Positions 1-7,912 of a DNA stretch of 20,807 bases are shown in pieces. Under the pieces are notes generated by a model. The model was not told the DNA's origin and made no database searches. It was given only the letters and a program-made list of their open reading frames with translations. The translations under genes and the position numbers were made by a program. Origin of the DNA: Lachnospiraceae bacterium (lineage in GTDB: Bacteria; Bacillota_A; Clostridia; Lachnospirales; Lachnospiraceae); assembly GCA_028694115.1 (NCBI GenBank), contig JAQUUB010000079.1, forward strand, positions 1 to 20,807, in the 5' to 3' direction. How positions within the stretch are numbered: the first letter of the stretch is position 1; each line of letters opens with the position of its first letter.

Positions 1-1544
1 TCAAACTCAATTGTTCCTGGTGGCTTCCCCGTCAGATCATAAAGTACACGGTTTACATGGCTTACTTCATTTACGATTCTGCTGGTAACACGCTGCAGGA
101 CGTCCCACGGTACTTCTGCGCTTTCGGCGGTCATAAAGTCGATGGTGTTGACTGCACGAAGTGCGATGGCATAATCATAGGTACGTTCATCACCCATAAC
201 GCCGACGCTTCTCATGTTTGTGAGCGCAGCGAAGTACTGACCAACGGTTTTGTTCATGCCTGCTTTGTCCATCTCTTCCCGGTAGATGGCATCAGCTTCC
301 TGTACCATCTTGACTTTCTCTGCGGTTACCTCGCCGATGATGCGGATACCAAGTCCAGGACCAGGGAATGGCTGGCGAAAGACCAGTTTTTCCGGAATGC
401 CAAGCTGCAGTCCGGCTTTCCGAACTTCGTCCTTGAACAGATCACGAAGTGGTTCGATGATTTCCTTGAAATCCACATACTTAGGAAGTCCACCCACATT
501 GTGGTGTGACTTGATGACAACAGATTCACCGCCAAGACCACTTTCTACAACATCAGGGTAAATGGTTCCCTGTACGAGGAAATCGACGGTTCCGATTTTT
601 TTCGCCTCTTCTTCGAAGACACGGATGAATTCTTCACCGATGATCTTTCTCTTTGTCTCAGGGTCACTGACACCTGCGAGCTTTTTATAATAGCGCTCCT
701 GTGCATTGACACGGATGAAGTTCAGATCATATGGTCCGGACGGTCCGAAGACTGCTTCCACTTCATCGCCTTCATCCTTACGAAGAAGACCATGGTCTAC
801 GAATACACAAGTCAGCTGATTGCCGATGGCCTTGCTGAGCATAACGGCAGCAACGGAAGAATCCACACCGCCTGAAAGAGCACAGAGTACTTTTCCATCA
901 CCGACTTTTTCACGAATTGCTTTGATGGATTCTTCCACAAAGGAATCCATGCGCCAGTCACCTGCACAACCGCACACATGTATTACGAAGTTGCCCAGCA
1001 TCTTGGTTCCTTCCTGTGTGTGAAGAACCTCCGGGTGGAACTGGATGGCATATAACTTCTGTGCGGCATTTTCTGCAGCGGCAACGGGGCAGTCTGCCGT
1101 ATGAGCAGAAATCTCAAATCCCGGTGCTACCTGGGAGATATAGTCAAAATGACTCATCCAACAGGTCGTGGATGGAGATACATTTTCGAATACTTTAGAA
1201 GAAGTTTTGTCAATGAATACTTCTGTTTTGCCGTATTCTCGAACCGTAGCCTGTTCTACCTTGCCGCCAAGAACATGCATCATAAGCTGTGCGCCATAGC
1301 AAAGTCCCAGTACCGGAATACCCATCTCAAATAATGCCTTGGAATAGGTCGGAGAATCTGCTTCATAGCAGCTGTTGGGTCCGCCTGTCAGGATGATTCC
1401 CTTTGGATTCATCGCTTTGATTTTTTCTAAATCTGTTTTGTAAGAGTAAATCTCACAATAAACATTGCATTCTCGTACTCTTCTGGCAACTAACTGATTG
1501 TATTGACCGCCAAAGTCAAGAACAATAATCATCTCTTTTTTCAA
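1..1544 (-). CDS. guaA: GMP synthase (glutamine-hydrolysing), 3' end cut by window edge
   Basis: GuaA amidates XMP to GMP, using glutamine as ammonia donor and ATP, in cytoplasmic purine synthesis. The N-terminal class I amidotransferase domain shows the nucleophile in GLCYGAQ (Cys82) and the His/Glu pair in QFHPE (His170, Glu172). The ATP pyrophosphatase domain has the P-loop SGGVDSS at 224-230. The C-terminal dimerisation domain ends PPGTIEF at the window edge, where E. coli GuaA ends GTIEWE, so only the last one or two residues are missing. I place the start at a TTG (1544-1542): AGGAGG lies 7 bases before it, whereas the in-frame ATG at 1532 is 19 bases away, and a short Met-Lys-rich extension is usual in clostridial homologues. 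It is transcribed from its own promoter (1616-1644). Identification is secure; the TTG start is an inference from spacing. Confidence 0.97.
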   Translation of the reverse strand, partial: MKKEMIIVLDFGGQYNQLVARRVRECNVYCEIYSYKTDLEKIKAMNPKGIILTGGPNSCYEADSPTYSKALFEMGIPVLGLCYGAQLMMHVLGGKVEQATVREYGKTEVFIDKTSSKVFENVSPSTTCWMSHFDYISQVAPGFEISAHTADCPVAAAENAAQKLYAIQFHPEVLHTQEGTKMLGNFVIHVCGCAGDWRMDSFVEESIKAIREKVGDGKVLCALSGGVDSSVAAVMLSKAIGNQLTCVFVDHGLLRKDEGDEVEAVFGPSGPYDLNFIRVNAQERYYKKLAGVSDPETKRKIIGEEFIRVFEEEAKKIGTVDFLVQGTIYPDVVESGLGGESVVIKSHHNVGGLPKYVDFKEIIEPLRDLFKDEVRKAGLQLGIPEKLVFRQPFPGPGLGIRIIGEVTAEKVKMVQEADAIYREEMDKAGMNKTVGQYFAALTNMRSVGVMGDERTYDYAIALRAVNTIDFMTAESAEVPWDVLQRVTSRIVNEVSHVNRVLYDLTGKPPGTIEF

Positions 1545-1615
1545 GGGTGTGCCTCCTGGATTCATTTGTTAGGTTAAGACAGCAACTGATAAGCGCTGTC
1601 CGATAGATAAAGTTT

Positions 1616-1644
1616 ATTATAGTAGATTCTCGCATGGTTTACAA
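1616..1644 (-). promoter_or_regulatory. guaA promoter
   Basis: On the minus strand TTGTAA (1644-1639) is followed after exactly 17 bases by a perfect TATAAT (1621-1616). This predicts a leader of about 65-70 bases before the guaA TTG start. The leader holds a 6-bp hairpin (GACAGC/GCTGTC, 1578-1600), but I see no purine riboswitch core in it. Confidence 0.7.
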
Positions 1645-1744
1645 GTGGAAAATCGCAGACTCTGCAGCTTCATCTGAACATAAACTGTTATATTCTCACA
1701 AAAAGTGAACTCTAACGCTGTATTTCATTCCCTACTTGAGCTTC

Positions 1745-1773
1745 TTGTATTGGAAAAGACTGCGTGCTACAAT
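1745..1773 (+). promoter_or_regulatory. Promoter of the small-protein/NUDIX unit
   Basis: TTGTAT (1745-1750), a 17-base spacer and TACAAT (1768-1773) precede the ORF at 1871 by about 90 bases. It is divergent from the guaA promoter, about 100 bases away. Confidence 0.55.
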
Positions 1774-1870
1774 AGTGGAATAATCCGTCTAAAAACAGAG
1801 ATACTATAAAAGCAGCAGTTAACAGACACGCAATAGTTACTGATAATGCAATGATTGGAGAGCGGGAACG

Positions 1871-2074
1871 ATGGAAGAAAAGAATAAATGGAGTGTTGGA
1901 CAGGGCGGAGAACTGCCAATTGGTTTCGGACTGAATCTGGCGGCAAATGAAAAGGCAATGGAAAGATTCTCCAAAATGTCGGATGAAGAAAAAGAGCGCA
2001 TAGTGGAGGAAAGCCAACGGCAAAACACCAGAGAAAAGATGGAGCATTTTGTGGATCGACTTGGTGAATTCTGA
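1871..2074 (+). CDS. Small conserved-looking protein of unknown function (67 aa)
   Basis: A 67-residue soluble, highly charged protein starts at ATG 1871 behind a GGAG-containing site (ttggagagcggga). The N-terminal third has a Gly-rich segment (SVGQGGELPIGFG). The rest is amphipathic helix rich in Lys/Glu (SDEEKERIVEESQ). There is no signal peptide or membrane segment. A promoter lies upstream, and the NUDIX gene follows 49 bases after the stop on the same strand, so the two are probably cotranscribed. The pattern resembles short Lachnospiraceae hypothetical proteins, but I cannot name a family or role. Confidence 0.7.
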   Translation: MEEKNKWSVGQGGELPIGFGLNLAANEKAMERFSKMSDEEKERIVEESQRQNTREKMEHFVDRLGEF

Positions 2075-2123
2075 ACCGGAGTTTGTGAAGCGCAGAAATT
2101 GTGATGAGAGAAAGGATGACTAC

Positions 2124-2540
2124 ATGAAAACAGTCAATGTTGTTGCCGCAGTGATAATGAAAGAAGGCAAAATATTCGCAACGCAGCGAGGCTATGGAAA
2201 ATTCAAGGATGGCTGGGAATTCCCCGGTGGGAAGATAGAACCCGGGGAAACTCCCCGGGAAGCCCTGAAGCGAGAGATACTGGAGGAGCTGAATACGGAA
2301 ATTGAGATTGACAAGTTAATTGATACCGTAGAATACGATTATCCGGATTTTCATCTACATATGCAGTGTTTTTCATGCAGGATCGTAAAGGGTAACCTGG
2401 AGCTCTTGGAGCATGAAGCTGCAAAATGGTTAAAAAGAGAGGAACTAAATACCGTGGAATGGCTTCCGGCAGACGTGGATTTGATTAAAAAGATGGCTGC
2501 AACGGATAGTCCCTACACTGATATCGAGTTCCTTACATAA
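2124..2540 (+). CDS. NUDIX hydrolase, MutT/8-oxo-dGTP pyrophosphatase-like
   Basis: This 138-residue enzyme of the NUDIX superfamily probably hydrolyses a nucleoside triphosphate such as an oxidised dGTP to the monophosphate plus pyrophosphate. The NUDIX box G-x5-E-x7-REU-x-EE is present: Gly36, Glu42, Arg50-Glu51 and Glu54-Glu55, with Asn57 where the last consensus glycine would be, as in several (deoxy)nucleoside triphosphate pyrophosphohydrolases. The GWEFPGGK motif (31-37) is typical of the MutT branch. I choose ATG 2124 (MKTVNVVAAVI) because an AAAGGA site precedes it and the family begins there; an in-frame upstream start at 2049 would only add non-conserved residues. The last dozen codons lie in DNA that belonged to the adjacent XRE gene (see 2445-2696), so the C-terminus has probably been replaced. 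Confidence 0.9.
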   Translation: MKTVNVVAAVIMKEGKIFATQRGYGKFKDGWEFPGGKIEPGETPREALKREILEELNTEIEIDKLIDTVEYDYPDFHLHMQCFSCRIVKGNLELLEHEAAKWLKREELNTVEWLPADVDLIKKMAATDSPYTDIEFLT

Positions 2541-2696
2541 ACTTTGTATCGTAGCTAAATCCGGCATATATTTTCCTGTTTCCCATCGAGAGACAGTTTT
2601 ATTTGTTACGCCAATACGGTCTGCAAGTTCGCTTTGTGTAAATGACTTCTTTTTTCGTACTTCTGCAATAAAAGTGCCTATCTTTTGTTGATCCAT
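2445..2696 (-). pseudogene. Truncated XRE-family HTH regulator
   Basis: The reading frame starts at ATG 2696 behind AAGGTGG and encodes a typical Cro/CI-type helix-turn-helix: MDQQKIGTFIAEVRKKK, then TQSELADRIGVTNKTVSRWE and a Leu-rich fifth helix ending KELDIS. In the family this is followed by a long C-terminal region, often several hundred residues. Here homology stops after about residue 62 and the frame continues for some 20 residues through the antisense strand of the NUDIX 3' end (TIRCSHLFNQ). I read this as a deletion that removed the regulator's body and fused the rest tail-to-tail with the NUDIX gene. The 83-residue product might still bind DNA. Confidence 0.75.
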
Positions 2697-2816
2697 TTCA
2701 AACACCACCTTATTTTTTGAGATTACCATATCATAAAATCATCAATTTTTGTTCCCCATAAAAAGCGAATGGGCAGCGTGTTCGGAAAATTTATCAACAA
2801 CATATCCCTTGCAGCT

Positions 2817-3344
2817 CTACTTTGTTCCTGTATGCTTCACCCGCTCTGTCACCCGCTGTATCCCAATTGCCACGCCAAACCCCAGCATACCTCCCAGTGT
2901 ATTATGGAACATGTCATCGAATTCAAACAATCCCAGCTTAAACACCAGCTGCAATAATTCAATTCCCAGGCTTACTGCAAAGCAGATCGCTGCGCATACA
3001 GGGATTCGCAGCTTCCCCTCCTGCCAGTCTGCCAGGAACATTCCTAAAGGAAAAAATAAAAACACATTTGCCAGATCTTCTCGCAGCAGGGAGTAGTCCC
3101 CCGTGGCAAATGCCTGGCGGTAAGACCAGAAAAGCGTTGTCTTATAGGTATAGTTTTCTCCTGGCATGCGCATCATAAGGGTCACATATAAGACTGCCCC
3201 CAGGTACAGTACACCACTTGCCACCACAATATAGGACTTCCATTTACTGTTCTTTTTTCCTGAATATCTGATTGATAATATGGTAAAACCCATAATTCCG
3301 ATAATAATTAACCAAATATAATGGGCTGAAATCCATTCGTACAT
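2817..3344 (-). CDS. VanZ-like family membrane protein
   Basis: A 175-residue integral membrane protein with about five hydrophobic segments. The VanZ-type signature is clear: EDLANVFLFFPLGMFL, then GIELLQL, and FEFDDMFHNTLGGMLGFGV near the C-terminus (E...Q......D..D...N..G pattern). VanZ proteins are known from low-level teicoplanin resistance, but most chromosomal members have no assigned function. I start it at ATG 3344 (MYEWISAHYIW), which has GGAGAAAGGA just upstream; longer in-frame starts run through the glmS terminator and glmS coding DNA. It lies downstream of glmS on the same strand, separated by a terminator, so it may be expressed by readthrough. Confidence 0.85.
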   Translation of the reverse strand: MYEWISAHYIWLIIIGIMGFTILSIRYSGKKNSKWKSYIVVASGVLYLGAVLYVTLMMRMPGENYTYKTTLFWSYRQAFATGDYSLLREDLANVFLFFPLGMFLADWQEGKLRIPVCAAICFAVSLGIELLQLVFKLGLFEFDDMFHNTLGGMLGFGVAIGIQRVTERVKHTGTK

Positions 3345-3360
3345 AGATGTCCTTTCTCCA

Positions 3361-3399
3361 AAGACAAAATATCTCCGGTCACGTTCGAACCGGAGATAT
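3361..3399 (-). terminator. Rho-independent terminator of glmS
   Basis: There is a perfect 11-bp stem: ATATCTCCGGT at 3369-3379 pairs with ACCGGAGATAT at 3389-3399, with a 9-base loop. Read on the minus strand it is followed by TTTTGTCTTT. It lies 15 bases after the glmS stop. Confidence 0.85.
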
Positions 3400-3414
3400 C
3401 CTGCTTCTTCTATT

Positions 3415-5253
3415 TTATTCCACTGTAACGCTTTTTGCAAGATTCCTTGGTTTGTCGACATCCAGACCTTTGGCCACGGATACATAATATCCCATCAGTT
3501 GCAGCGGTATCACTGCCAGTGATGTGGCAAAATGTACATCCGTCCTTGGAATGTAGATAACAAAATCTGCGGTGTCTTCGATATTGTAATTCCCGTATGT
3601 AGTTAAGCCCATGAGGTATGCACCACGGCTCTTACACTCTACCATATTGCTTATGGTCTTCTCATACAGCTCCTGCTGGGTAAGGACACCAACTACCAGG
3701 GTTCCTTCCTCAATCAGAGAAATCGTGCCATGCTTTAACTCGCCGGCAGCATATGCCTCGGAATGAATATAGCTTATTTCCTTCATTTTCAGGCTGCCTT
3801 CCATGGAGATTGCATAGTCGATTCCTCTTCCGATGAAGAATACATCCCTTGCTGCAGCCTGTTTTGCCGCAAACCACTGGATGCGCTCTTTATCTTCAAT
3901 AATAGACTGCATCTTTCCTGGAATAGTAGTTAACTCTGTAATCAAACTGCTGTATTGCTCCGCATCGATTGCCTCTCTTACCTTTGCAAACTGAACTGCC
4001 AGAATATAACTTGCAATCAGCTGCGTGCTGTAAGCCTTCGTTGTCGCTACTGCTATTTCCGGGCCGGCAAGTGTGTAGAATACATTATCCGCTTCTCTGG
4101 CAATGGAAGAGCCCACTACATTTACAATTCCCAACGTCTTAACTCCTACAGCCTTTGCTGCACGCAGTGCTGCGAGACTGTCCGCAGTCTCTCCTGACTG
4201 ACTGATTACGATTACAAGACCTTTTTCATCCAGCAGCAGCCTTCTATAGCGGAATTCTGAAGCCAGTTCCACTCGAACCGGGATTTGTGCAAGATCTTCG
4301 ATAACATACTGTGCTGCGATGCCAACATGATAGGCGGAACCACATGCTACGATATAGATCTGGCTAATCTCCTGAATCTCTTCCTCCGACAAGCCAACTG
4401 CCGACAGATCAATCTGTCCGTCCTTTATGACAGAATTCAAGGTATCCTCCACAGCTTTTGGCTGCTCATGGATCTCTTTCATCATAAAATGCTCAAAACC
4501 AGCCTTTTCTGCGGCCTCTGCATCCCATTTGATCTCTGTCAGCTGTTTCTCAATCTCATCGCCATCCAGATTGTAGAAAGTAATCTTTCCCTTCTCCAGC
4601 TTTCCGATTTCCATGTTTCCAATGTAATATACATTTCTGGTGTATTTTAAGATAGCCGGAACATCTGATGCCACATAGGATTCCCCATTTTCAATACCAA
4701 GAATCATAGGGCTGTCTTTTCTGGCAACGTAGATTTCTTCCGGGCAATCCTTGAACATTACAGCCAGGGCATAAGAACCGCGAATACGCACCATCGCATG
4801 GTTCAACGCATCTACCGGCGTGCCAAGATATTTTTTATAGTAATAATCAATCAGCTTAATCGCTACCTCTGTGTCGGTAGAAGAATAAAACTGATATCCT
4901 TTGCGAACCAGCTTCTCTTTTAATTCCTGATAATTTTCGATAATACCATTGTGAACACCAACGACACAACCGTCATCACTGTGATGGGGATGTGCATTCA
5001 CCTCAGAAGGTTCTCCATGGGTTGCCCATCTTGTATGACCTACGCCACAGCTTCCAAAAACTGCCTGCCCATCATTGGTCTTTTCAGCAAGAGCCTTCAG
5101 ACGCCCTTTTGCCTTTACAACCTTGATTTCCTTTTCTCCATCACGAACTGCCAGACCGGCAGAATCATATCCTCGATATTCCAGCTTGGAAAGTCCATCC
5201 AAAAGAATCGGCGCTGCCTGCTGATAACCAGTAAAACCTACTATTCCACACAT
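3415..5253 (-). CDS. glmS: Glutamine-fructose-6-phosphate aminotransferase (isomerising)
   Basis: GlmS makes glucosamine-6-phosphate from fructose-6-phosphate and glutamine, the first step of the UDP-GlcNAc, peptidoglycan and amino-sugar pathway, in the cytoplasm. At 612 residues it is full length. The N-terminal class II amidotransferase begins MCGIVGF with Cys2 as the nucleophile after Met removal, followed by the YRGYDSAG and GHTRWATHG motifs. Two SIS sugar-isomerase domains follow, with CGSAYH at 304-309 and SQSGETADS at 351-359 binding the sugar phosphate. The C-terminus is DKPRNLAKSVTVE, the usual ending. ATG 5253 has GAGGAGA 8 bases upstream. It has its own promoter, a structured leader and a terminator, so it is monocistronic or nearly so. 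Confidence 0.98.
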   Translation of the reverse strand: MCGIVGFTGYQQAAPILLDGLSKLEYRGYDSAGLAVRDGEKEIKVVKAKGRLKALAEKTNDGQAVFGSCGVGHTRWATHGEPSEVNAHPHHSDDGCVVGVHNGIIENYQELKEKLVRKGYQFYSSTDTEVAIKLIDYYYKKYLGTPVDALNHAMVRIRGSYALAVMFKDCPEEIYVARKDSPMILGIENGESYVASDVPAILKYTRNVYYIGNMEIGKLEKGKITFYNLDGDEIEKQLTEIKWDAEAAEKAGFEHFMMKEIHEQPKAVEDTLNSVIKDGQIDLSAVGLSEEEIQEISQIYIVACGSAYHVGIAAQYVIEDLAQIPVRVELASEFRYRRLLLDEKGLVIVISQSGETADSLAALRAAKAVGVKTLGIVNVVGSSIAREADNVFYTLAGPEIAVATTKAYSTQLIASYILAVQFAKVREAIDAEQYSSLITELTTIPGKMQSIIEDKERIQWFAAKQAAARDVFFIGRGIDYAISMEGSLKMKEISYIHSEAYAAGELKHGTISLIEEGTLVVGVLTQQELYEKTISNMVECKSRGAYLMGLTTYGNYNIEDTADFVIYIPRTDVHFATSLAVIPLQLMGYYVSVAKGLDVDKPRNLAKSVTVE

Positions 5254-5274
5254 AATAATTCTCCTCTTCTACAT

Positions 5275-5331
5275 CCGGATCAGCTCCGGTGATTCAAAAT
5301 TATAGTAACCCTCCATGTTCTGTCCGGTTAC
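5275..5331 (-). promoter_or_regulatory. Structured leader of glmS (possible regulatory RNA)
   Basis: The roughly 110-base glmS leader holds two hairpins: GTAACC/GGTTAC (5305-5310 with 5326-5331) and CCGGA/TCCGG (5275-5279 with 5285-5289). A second TCCGG (5323-5327), overlapping the first stem, could pair with CCGGA (5275-5279) instead, giving mutually exclusive folds close to the ribosome binding site. I cannot match it to the glmS ribozyme core, so the class is unknown. Confidence 0.4.
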
Positions 5332-5369
5332 GAGTAATCCTTCCTCTGTCATTCAATTGAGCTCTACTT

Positions 5370-5398
5370 ATCCTATCACAAAATGACGTTCAAATCAA
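5370..5398 (-). promoter_or_regulatory. glmS promoter
   Basis: On the minus strand TTGATT (5398-5393), a 17-base spacer and TAGGAT (5375-5370) lie about 115 bases before the glmS ATG. Confidence 0.5.
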
Positions 5399-5543
5399 TT
5401 TTTTGTGAATTATTTATATGTTCTATTCTTTTTTTGTACTTTCTGCGCATTTATTATTTCTTTTTTCTTTGATTTTCCTACGTTTCTACCCTCAAATTAT
5501 ATGTTTGTACAGAAGAATAGACTTTGCGTGTTCCTGCAACTTG

Positions 5544-5921
5544 TCATAGATTTCTACAATCCTTCACTTGAGCAAGCTGTTTTCTGATCTGTTCCAGAAG
5601 TTCTTTAAGCTTAAATGGCTTCATAATATAGTCGTCTGCCCCAGTCTGCAGGTCACGGGCAACTTCTTCCTCCTTGGTGTAGACCGTGAGCAGTATGATG
5701 AAACCCGGGAAGAAATCACGTATCTTGGCACATAACTCATAACCACTGCCATCTGGCAACCGAGTATCTAACAGACACAGATCGATCTGCCTCCCACAAA
5801 GCTGATTCATAGCATCCTTTGCTGTACTGGCCATCAAAACCTCATACCCATTCTCCAACAATGCCTCCTGAAGATCCTCAGCCAGATCCGTGTCGCCCTC
5901 AATAATCAATATTGTGCTCAT
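5544..5921 (-). CDS. Receiver-only response regulator with altered acidic pocket
   Basis: A 125-residue CheY-like receiver domain, closest in style to OmpR/VanR-type regulators, ends just after its last helix (ELLEQIRKQLAQ) with no winged-helix output domain. The phosphorylation site is Asp52 (LCLLDTRLPDGSG), with Thr79 and Lys101 (DDYIMKPF) in place. The first acidic pocket reads EGD (residues 8-10), so Gly9 replaces the normally conserved second acidic residue that coordinates Mg2+. ATG 5921 has GGAGGG at ideal spacing. No histidine kinase is adjacent. It may be a decayed OmpR-type regulator that lost its DNA-binding half, or a single-domain protein with weakened phosphorylation. Confidence 0.8.
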   Translation of the reverse strand: MSTILIIEGDTDLAEDLQEALLENGYEVLMASTAKDAMNQLCGRQIDLCLLDTRLPDGSGYELCAKIRDFFPGFIILLTVYTKEEEVARDLQTGADDYIMKPFKLKELLEQIRKQLAQVKDCRNL

Positions 5922-5996
5922 ATATCCCTCCACCTTTTCCTTTGTATTATTAACCCTGTTTCTATTATAACAGAGAGCAAAGATCCTGGTTACCAT

Positions 5997-6549
5997 TCAT
6001 TTAGGCGATTATATACTACTAATTTTGACAACAATTTCTAGAACAACGGGCTGTTTACAAGATTCCTATGCAAAAGATAAAGTTTTCATTTCAAAGTACA
6101 GGTATTTGATGTAGAATTAGATACAGAGCATTCTGTTACTTCTTACTTTTTATTAAGGTCTTTATAAGTGTTTTGTGAATTTGGTTTTTTGTAAAAACAC
6201 CGATCTATTCTTCTTGACTATACATGTCTATTCCTATTAGGCAGCTGCGTATCTGGCACATACAGCAACATTCACTTGGATGTTCCCTCTCTCTTAGCAA
6301 AATAAACTCTCAGCAATTCCATTACGGACAACTATGGAACAGATTTACCACTCCTGAGGATTGTTATAGAGCTGCTGTATTATAACCATCACTCATTTGA
6401 GTTATATTTTATATCATTCATTAACATCTATCTCATTTTCGTCATAAGAATATAATGGAATTGGGAGATACTGGTAACTGCTATACAGGTTTGTATCTAT
6501 ACTGTACAAATCGTAAACAGATTCACTTAAGTAAGTAAAAATCCTTTCG
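5997..6549. other. Gene-poor intergenic stretch
   Basis: This 550-base AT-rich stretch has no convincing gene. It contains a decayed copy of an insertion-sequence transposase start (about 6079-6122, separate entry) and a 7-bp GTGTTTT/AAAACAC inverted repeat near 6168-6200. An open frame of 53 codons begins at about 6224 but lacks a ribosome binding site. Confidence 0.5.
6079..6122 (-). pseudogene. Decayed start of an IS transposase (second copy)
   Basis: A 44-base stretch aligns with the start of the transposase fragment at 10898-10941 with about 32 identities, including the block TTTGATGT-a/g-AATTAG at 6105-6120. Translated on the minus strand it reads SNSTSNTCTLK followed by a stop, against ANFTSNTYKLK in the better copy. 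Beyond this the similarity fades. I read it as an old relic of the same element. Confidence 0.35.
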
Positions 6550-6579
6550 TTGAAAGCAATTTTACATGGATTTTTATAA
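6550..6579 (+). promoter_or_regulatory. Candidate promoter of the XRE regulator
   Basis: TTGAAA (6550-6555), an 18-base spacer and TTATAA (6574-6579) lie about 80 bases before the regulator start. Confidence 0.4.
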
Positions 6580-6661
6580 GTAGCTGGGAGAGTAATGAAC
6601 AGTTACATACCCTTAACCTGCGTCACATGCAACATTTCTACAAAAGAAAGGAGTGAGTAAC

Positions 6662-6988
6662 ATGAGAGATACTGATGTAATCGCACGTGTGGAAGCACTT
6701 CGTGCAGAACGGAACTGGTCTGTCTATGAGCTTGCAAAAGAAGCTGAGCTTCCCTATTCCACACTGAACAATCTGCTGCACCGTACTAACATTCCAACGC
6801 TGCCAACCTTACAGCGAATCTGTGATGCCTATGGGATTTCCTTTGCCGAATTCTTCACAGATGAGGGCACAGACTTTGGCATCACGCTGGACCAGGAGGA
6901 TCTCCTGCGCCTTGACCGGGATCTGAATCGTCAAAACCGGGCTTATCTGCGTGTCTATGCCGAGGGCCTTCTAAAGGCTCAGCAGTAA
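6662..6988 (+). CDS. XRE-family helix-turn-helix regulator
   Basis: A 108-residue DNA-binding protein. The helix-turn-helix spans about residues 5-60: RVEALRAERNWSVYELAKEA, then LPYSTLNNLLHR as recognition helix, then PTLPTLQRICDAYGISFAEFF. The C-terminal tail is short, helical and acidic/Arg-rich (LDQEDLLRLDRDLNRQNR) and probably dimerises; this layout is common in small Lachnospiraceae XRE regulators. I start it at ATG 6662 because AAGGAG lies 8 bases upstream; the in-frame GTG at 6653 lies too close to that site. The gene stands alone with a candidate promoter and a very strong terminator, so it is monocistronic. Its target is not evident. Confidence 0.9.
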   Translation: MRDTDVIARVEALRAERNWSVYELAKEAELPYSTLNNLLHRTNIPTLPTLQRICDAYGISFAEFFTDEGTDFGITLDQEDLLRLDRDLNRQNRAYLRVYAEGLLKAQQ

Positions 6989-7060
6989 CCTCTACCAGGC
7001 AACGTAATTCCTGGCTGTGAGAATGCTGTGAAAGAACCCTAAGGTTCCTGTACAGCAGGA

Positions 7061-7111
7061 AAAGGATTTTGTGAGCGGAGAGAGATCTCCGGATTACAAA
7101 ATCCTTTTTTC
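7061..7111 (+). terminator. Strong rho-independent terminator after the XRE regulator
   Basis: A 12-bp stem AAAGGATTTTGT (7061-7072) pairs with ACAAAATCCTTT (7096-7107), containing a second stem CGGAG/CTCCG (7076-7080, 7087-7091), and runs into a T tract. The A-rich 5' arm means it may also act on minus-strand transcripts. Confidence 0.85.
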
Positions 7112-7160
7112 ATTCTGCCTTTCGGCTGAGAACAATATTGTCCTCCAGCCCAGAGCCTCA

Positions 7161-7502
7161 TCATTTCCATGTGTTCCATATATCCGGCTGATATCCTGTT
7201 GTCGCACTTTTTCCATTTCTTACAATGGGGGTTTTTAGTACCTGCTGATTTTCCAATATTTTTTCAATCTTATCTTCCGCTGCAATATATTGAATAAGGG
7301 CCAGCGCATCCTGGTCTTTACACGCTGTATCGAGGATGTTTTGAATTCCTCCCACTGACTGCACCACACTGTTTAATTCGCCCTTGCTCATTCCCTTTTC
7401 CTTCAGGTCGATAAACTGAACCTTCATCCCTCGTTCTTTGAAAAATCTTTGTGCTTTCTTTGTATCAAAACACTTTTTTGTTCCAAAAATTTGTATATTC
7501 AT
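7161..7502 (-). CDS. ArsC/Spx/YffB-family thioredoxin-fold protein
   Basis: A 113-residue protein of the arsenate reductase-like family. The N-terminus MNIQIFGTKKCFDTKKAQ carries a single redox cysteine (Cys11) followed by Thr-Lys-Lys, as in ArsC/YffB-like members, not the CxxC of classical Spx. The C-terminal TPIVRNG segment holds the conserved cis-proline and arginine. Function within the family cannot be fixed: arsenate reduction, glutaredoxin-like reduction and RNA polymerase binding are all known for relatives, and no ars gene is nearby. ATG 7502 has GGAG 8 bases upstream; the longer in-frame start would overlap this site. Confidence 0.85.
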   Translation of the reverse strand: MNIQIFGTKKCFDTKKAQRFFKERGMKVQFIDLKEKGMSKGELNSVVQSVGGIQNILDTACKDQDALALIQYIAAEDKIEKILENQQVLKTPIVRNGKSATTGYQPDIWNTWK

Positions 7503-7581
7503 AAACGCTCCAATCATAAATACTGCAGCACAGTCTGATATCGATGACTATATTTGCCAACGTAGGTCCACAAAAACCAAG

Positions 7582-7767
7582 CTATTCTTCCACTTCAATA
7601 ATAAGAATTCCACGTACAATACTGACGTTTGAAACTTTCTTATGTATATATGGTCGTGCTTTGCTGTCGATTGGCTTGTAGTGTTCAAAGTATACTTCTT
7701 CTGTTCCGCAGATCACTTGTACTCCTGTCATATAGGAAAGTGGCTGTATATACTGTAATAAATTCAT
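7582..7767 (-). CDS. Small protein of unknown function (61 aa)
   Basis: The 61-residue product begins MNLLQYIQPLSYMTGVQVIC and ends in a beta-rich segment (VSNVSIVRGILIIEVEE). The pattern of an N-terminal helix, a variable acidic middle and a closing SIxV..ILIIEVE strand resembles short proteins of phages and conjugative elements, but I cannot name a family. AGAGAAG precedes the ATG at 7767. It lies 79 bases upstream of the ArsC-like gene on the same strand and could be cotranscribed with it. Confidence 0.55.
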   Translation of the reverse strand: MNLLQYIQPLSYMTGVQVICGTEEVYFEHYKPIDSKARPYIHKKVSNVSIVRGILIIEVEE

Positions 7768-7912
7768 AATATCTTCTCTTTCGTAAATGTGATAAAACAA
7801 TCATACCACGAATGGAACTCCAATGGAATACTTCCTAATACTCGATAGGCAAAAAATCAGAAAACACATCCTTATAGAATTTGATCCACCCACATAAAGA
7901 AGACTGTCCATT

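Noticed and set aside
57..1334. Several open frames on the plus strand across the left end
   Set aside because: All are antisense to guaA, whose minus-strand frame is intact and rich in conserved motifs.
5254..5400. glmS ribozyme
   Set aside because: I could not find the conserved core or the cleavage-site context, so I list only a structured leader.
6224..6382. 53-codon open frame starting MSIPIRQLRIWHI
   Set aside because: No ribosome binding site and no family resemblance; chance is sufficient in this stretch.
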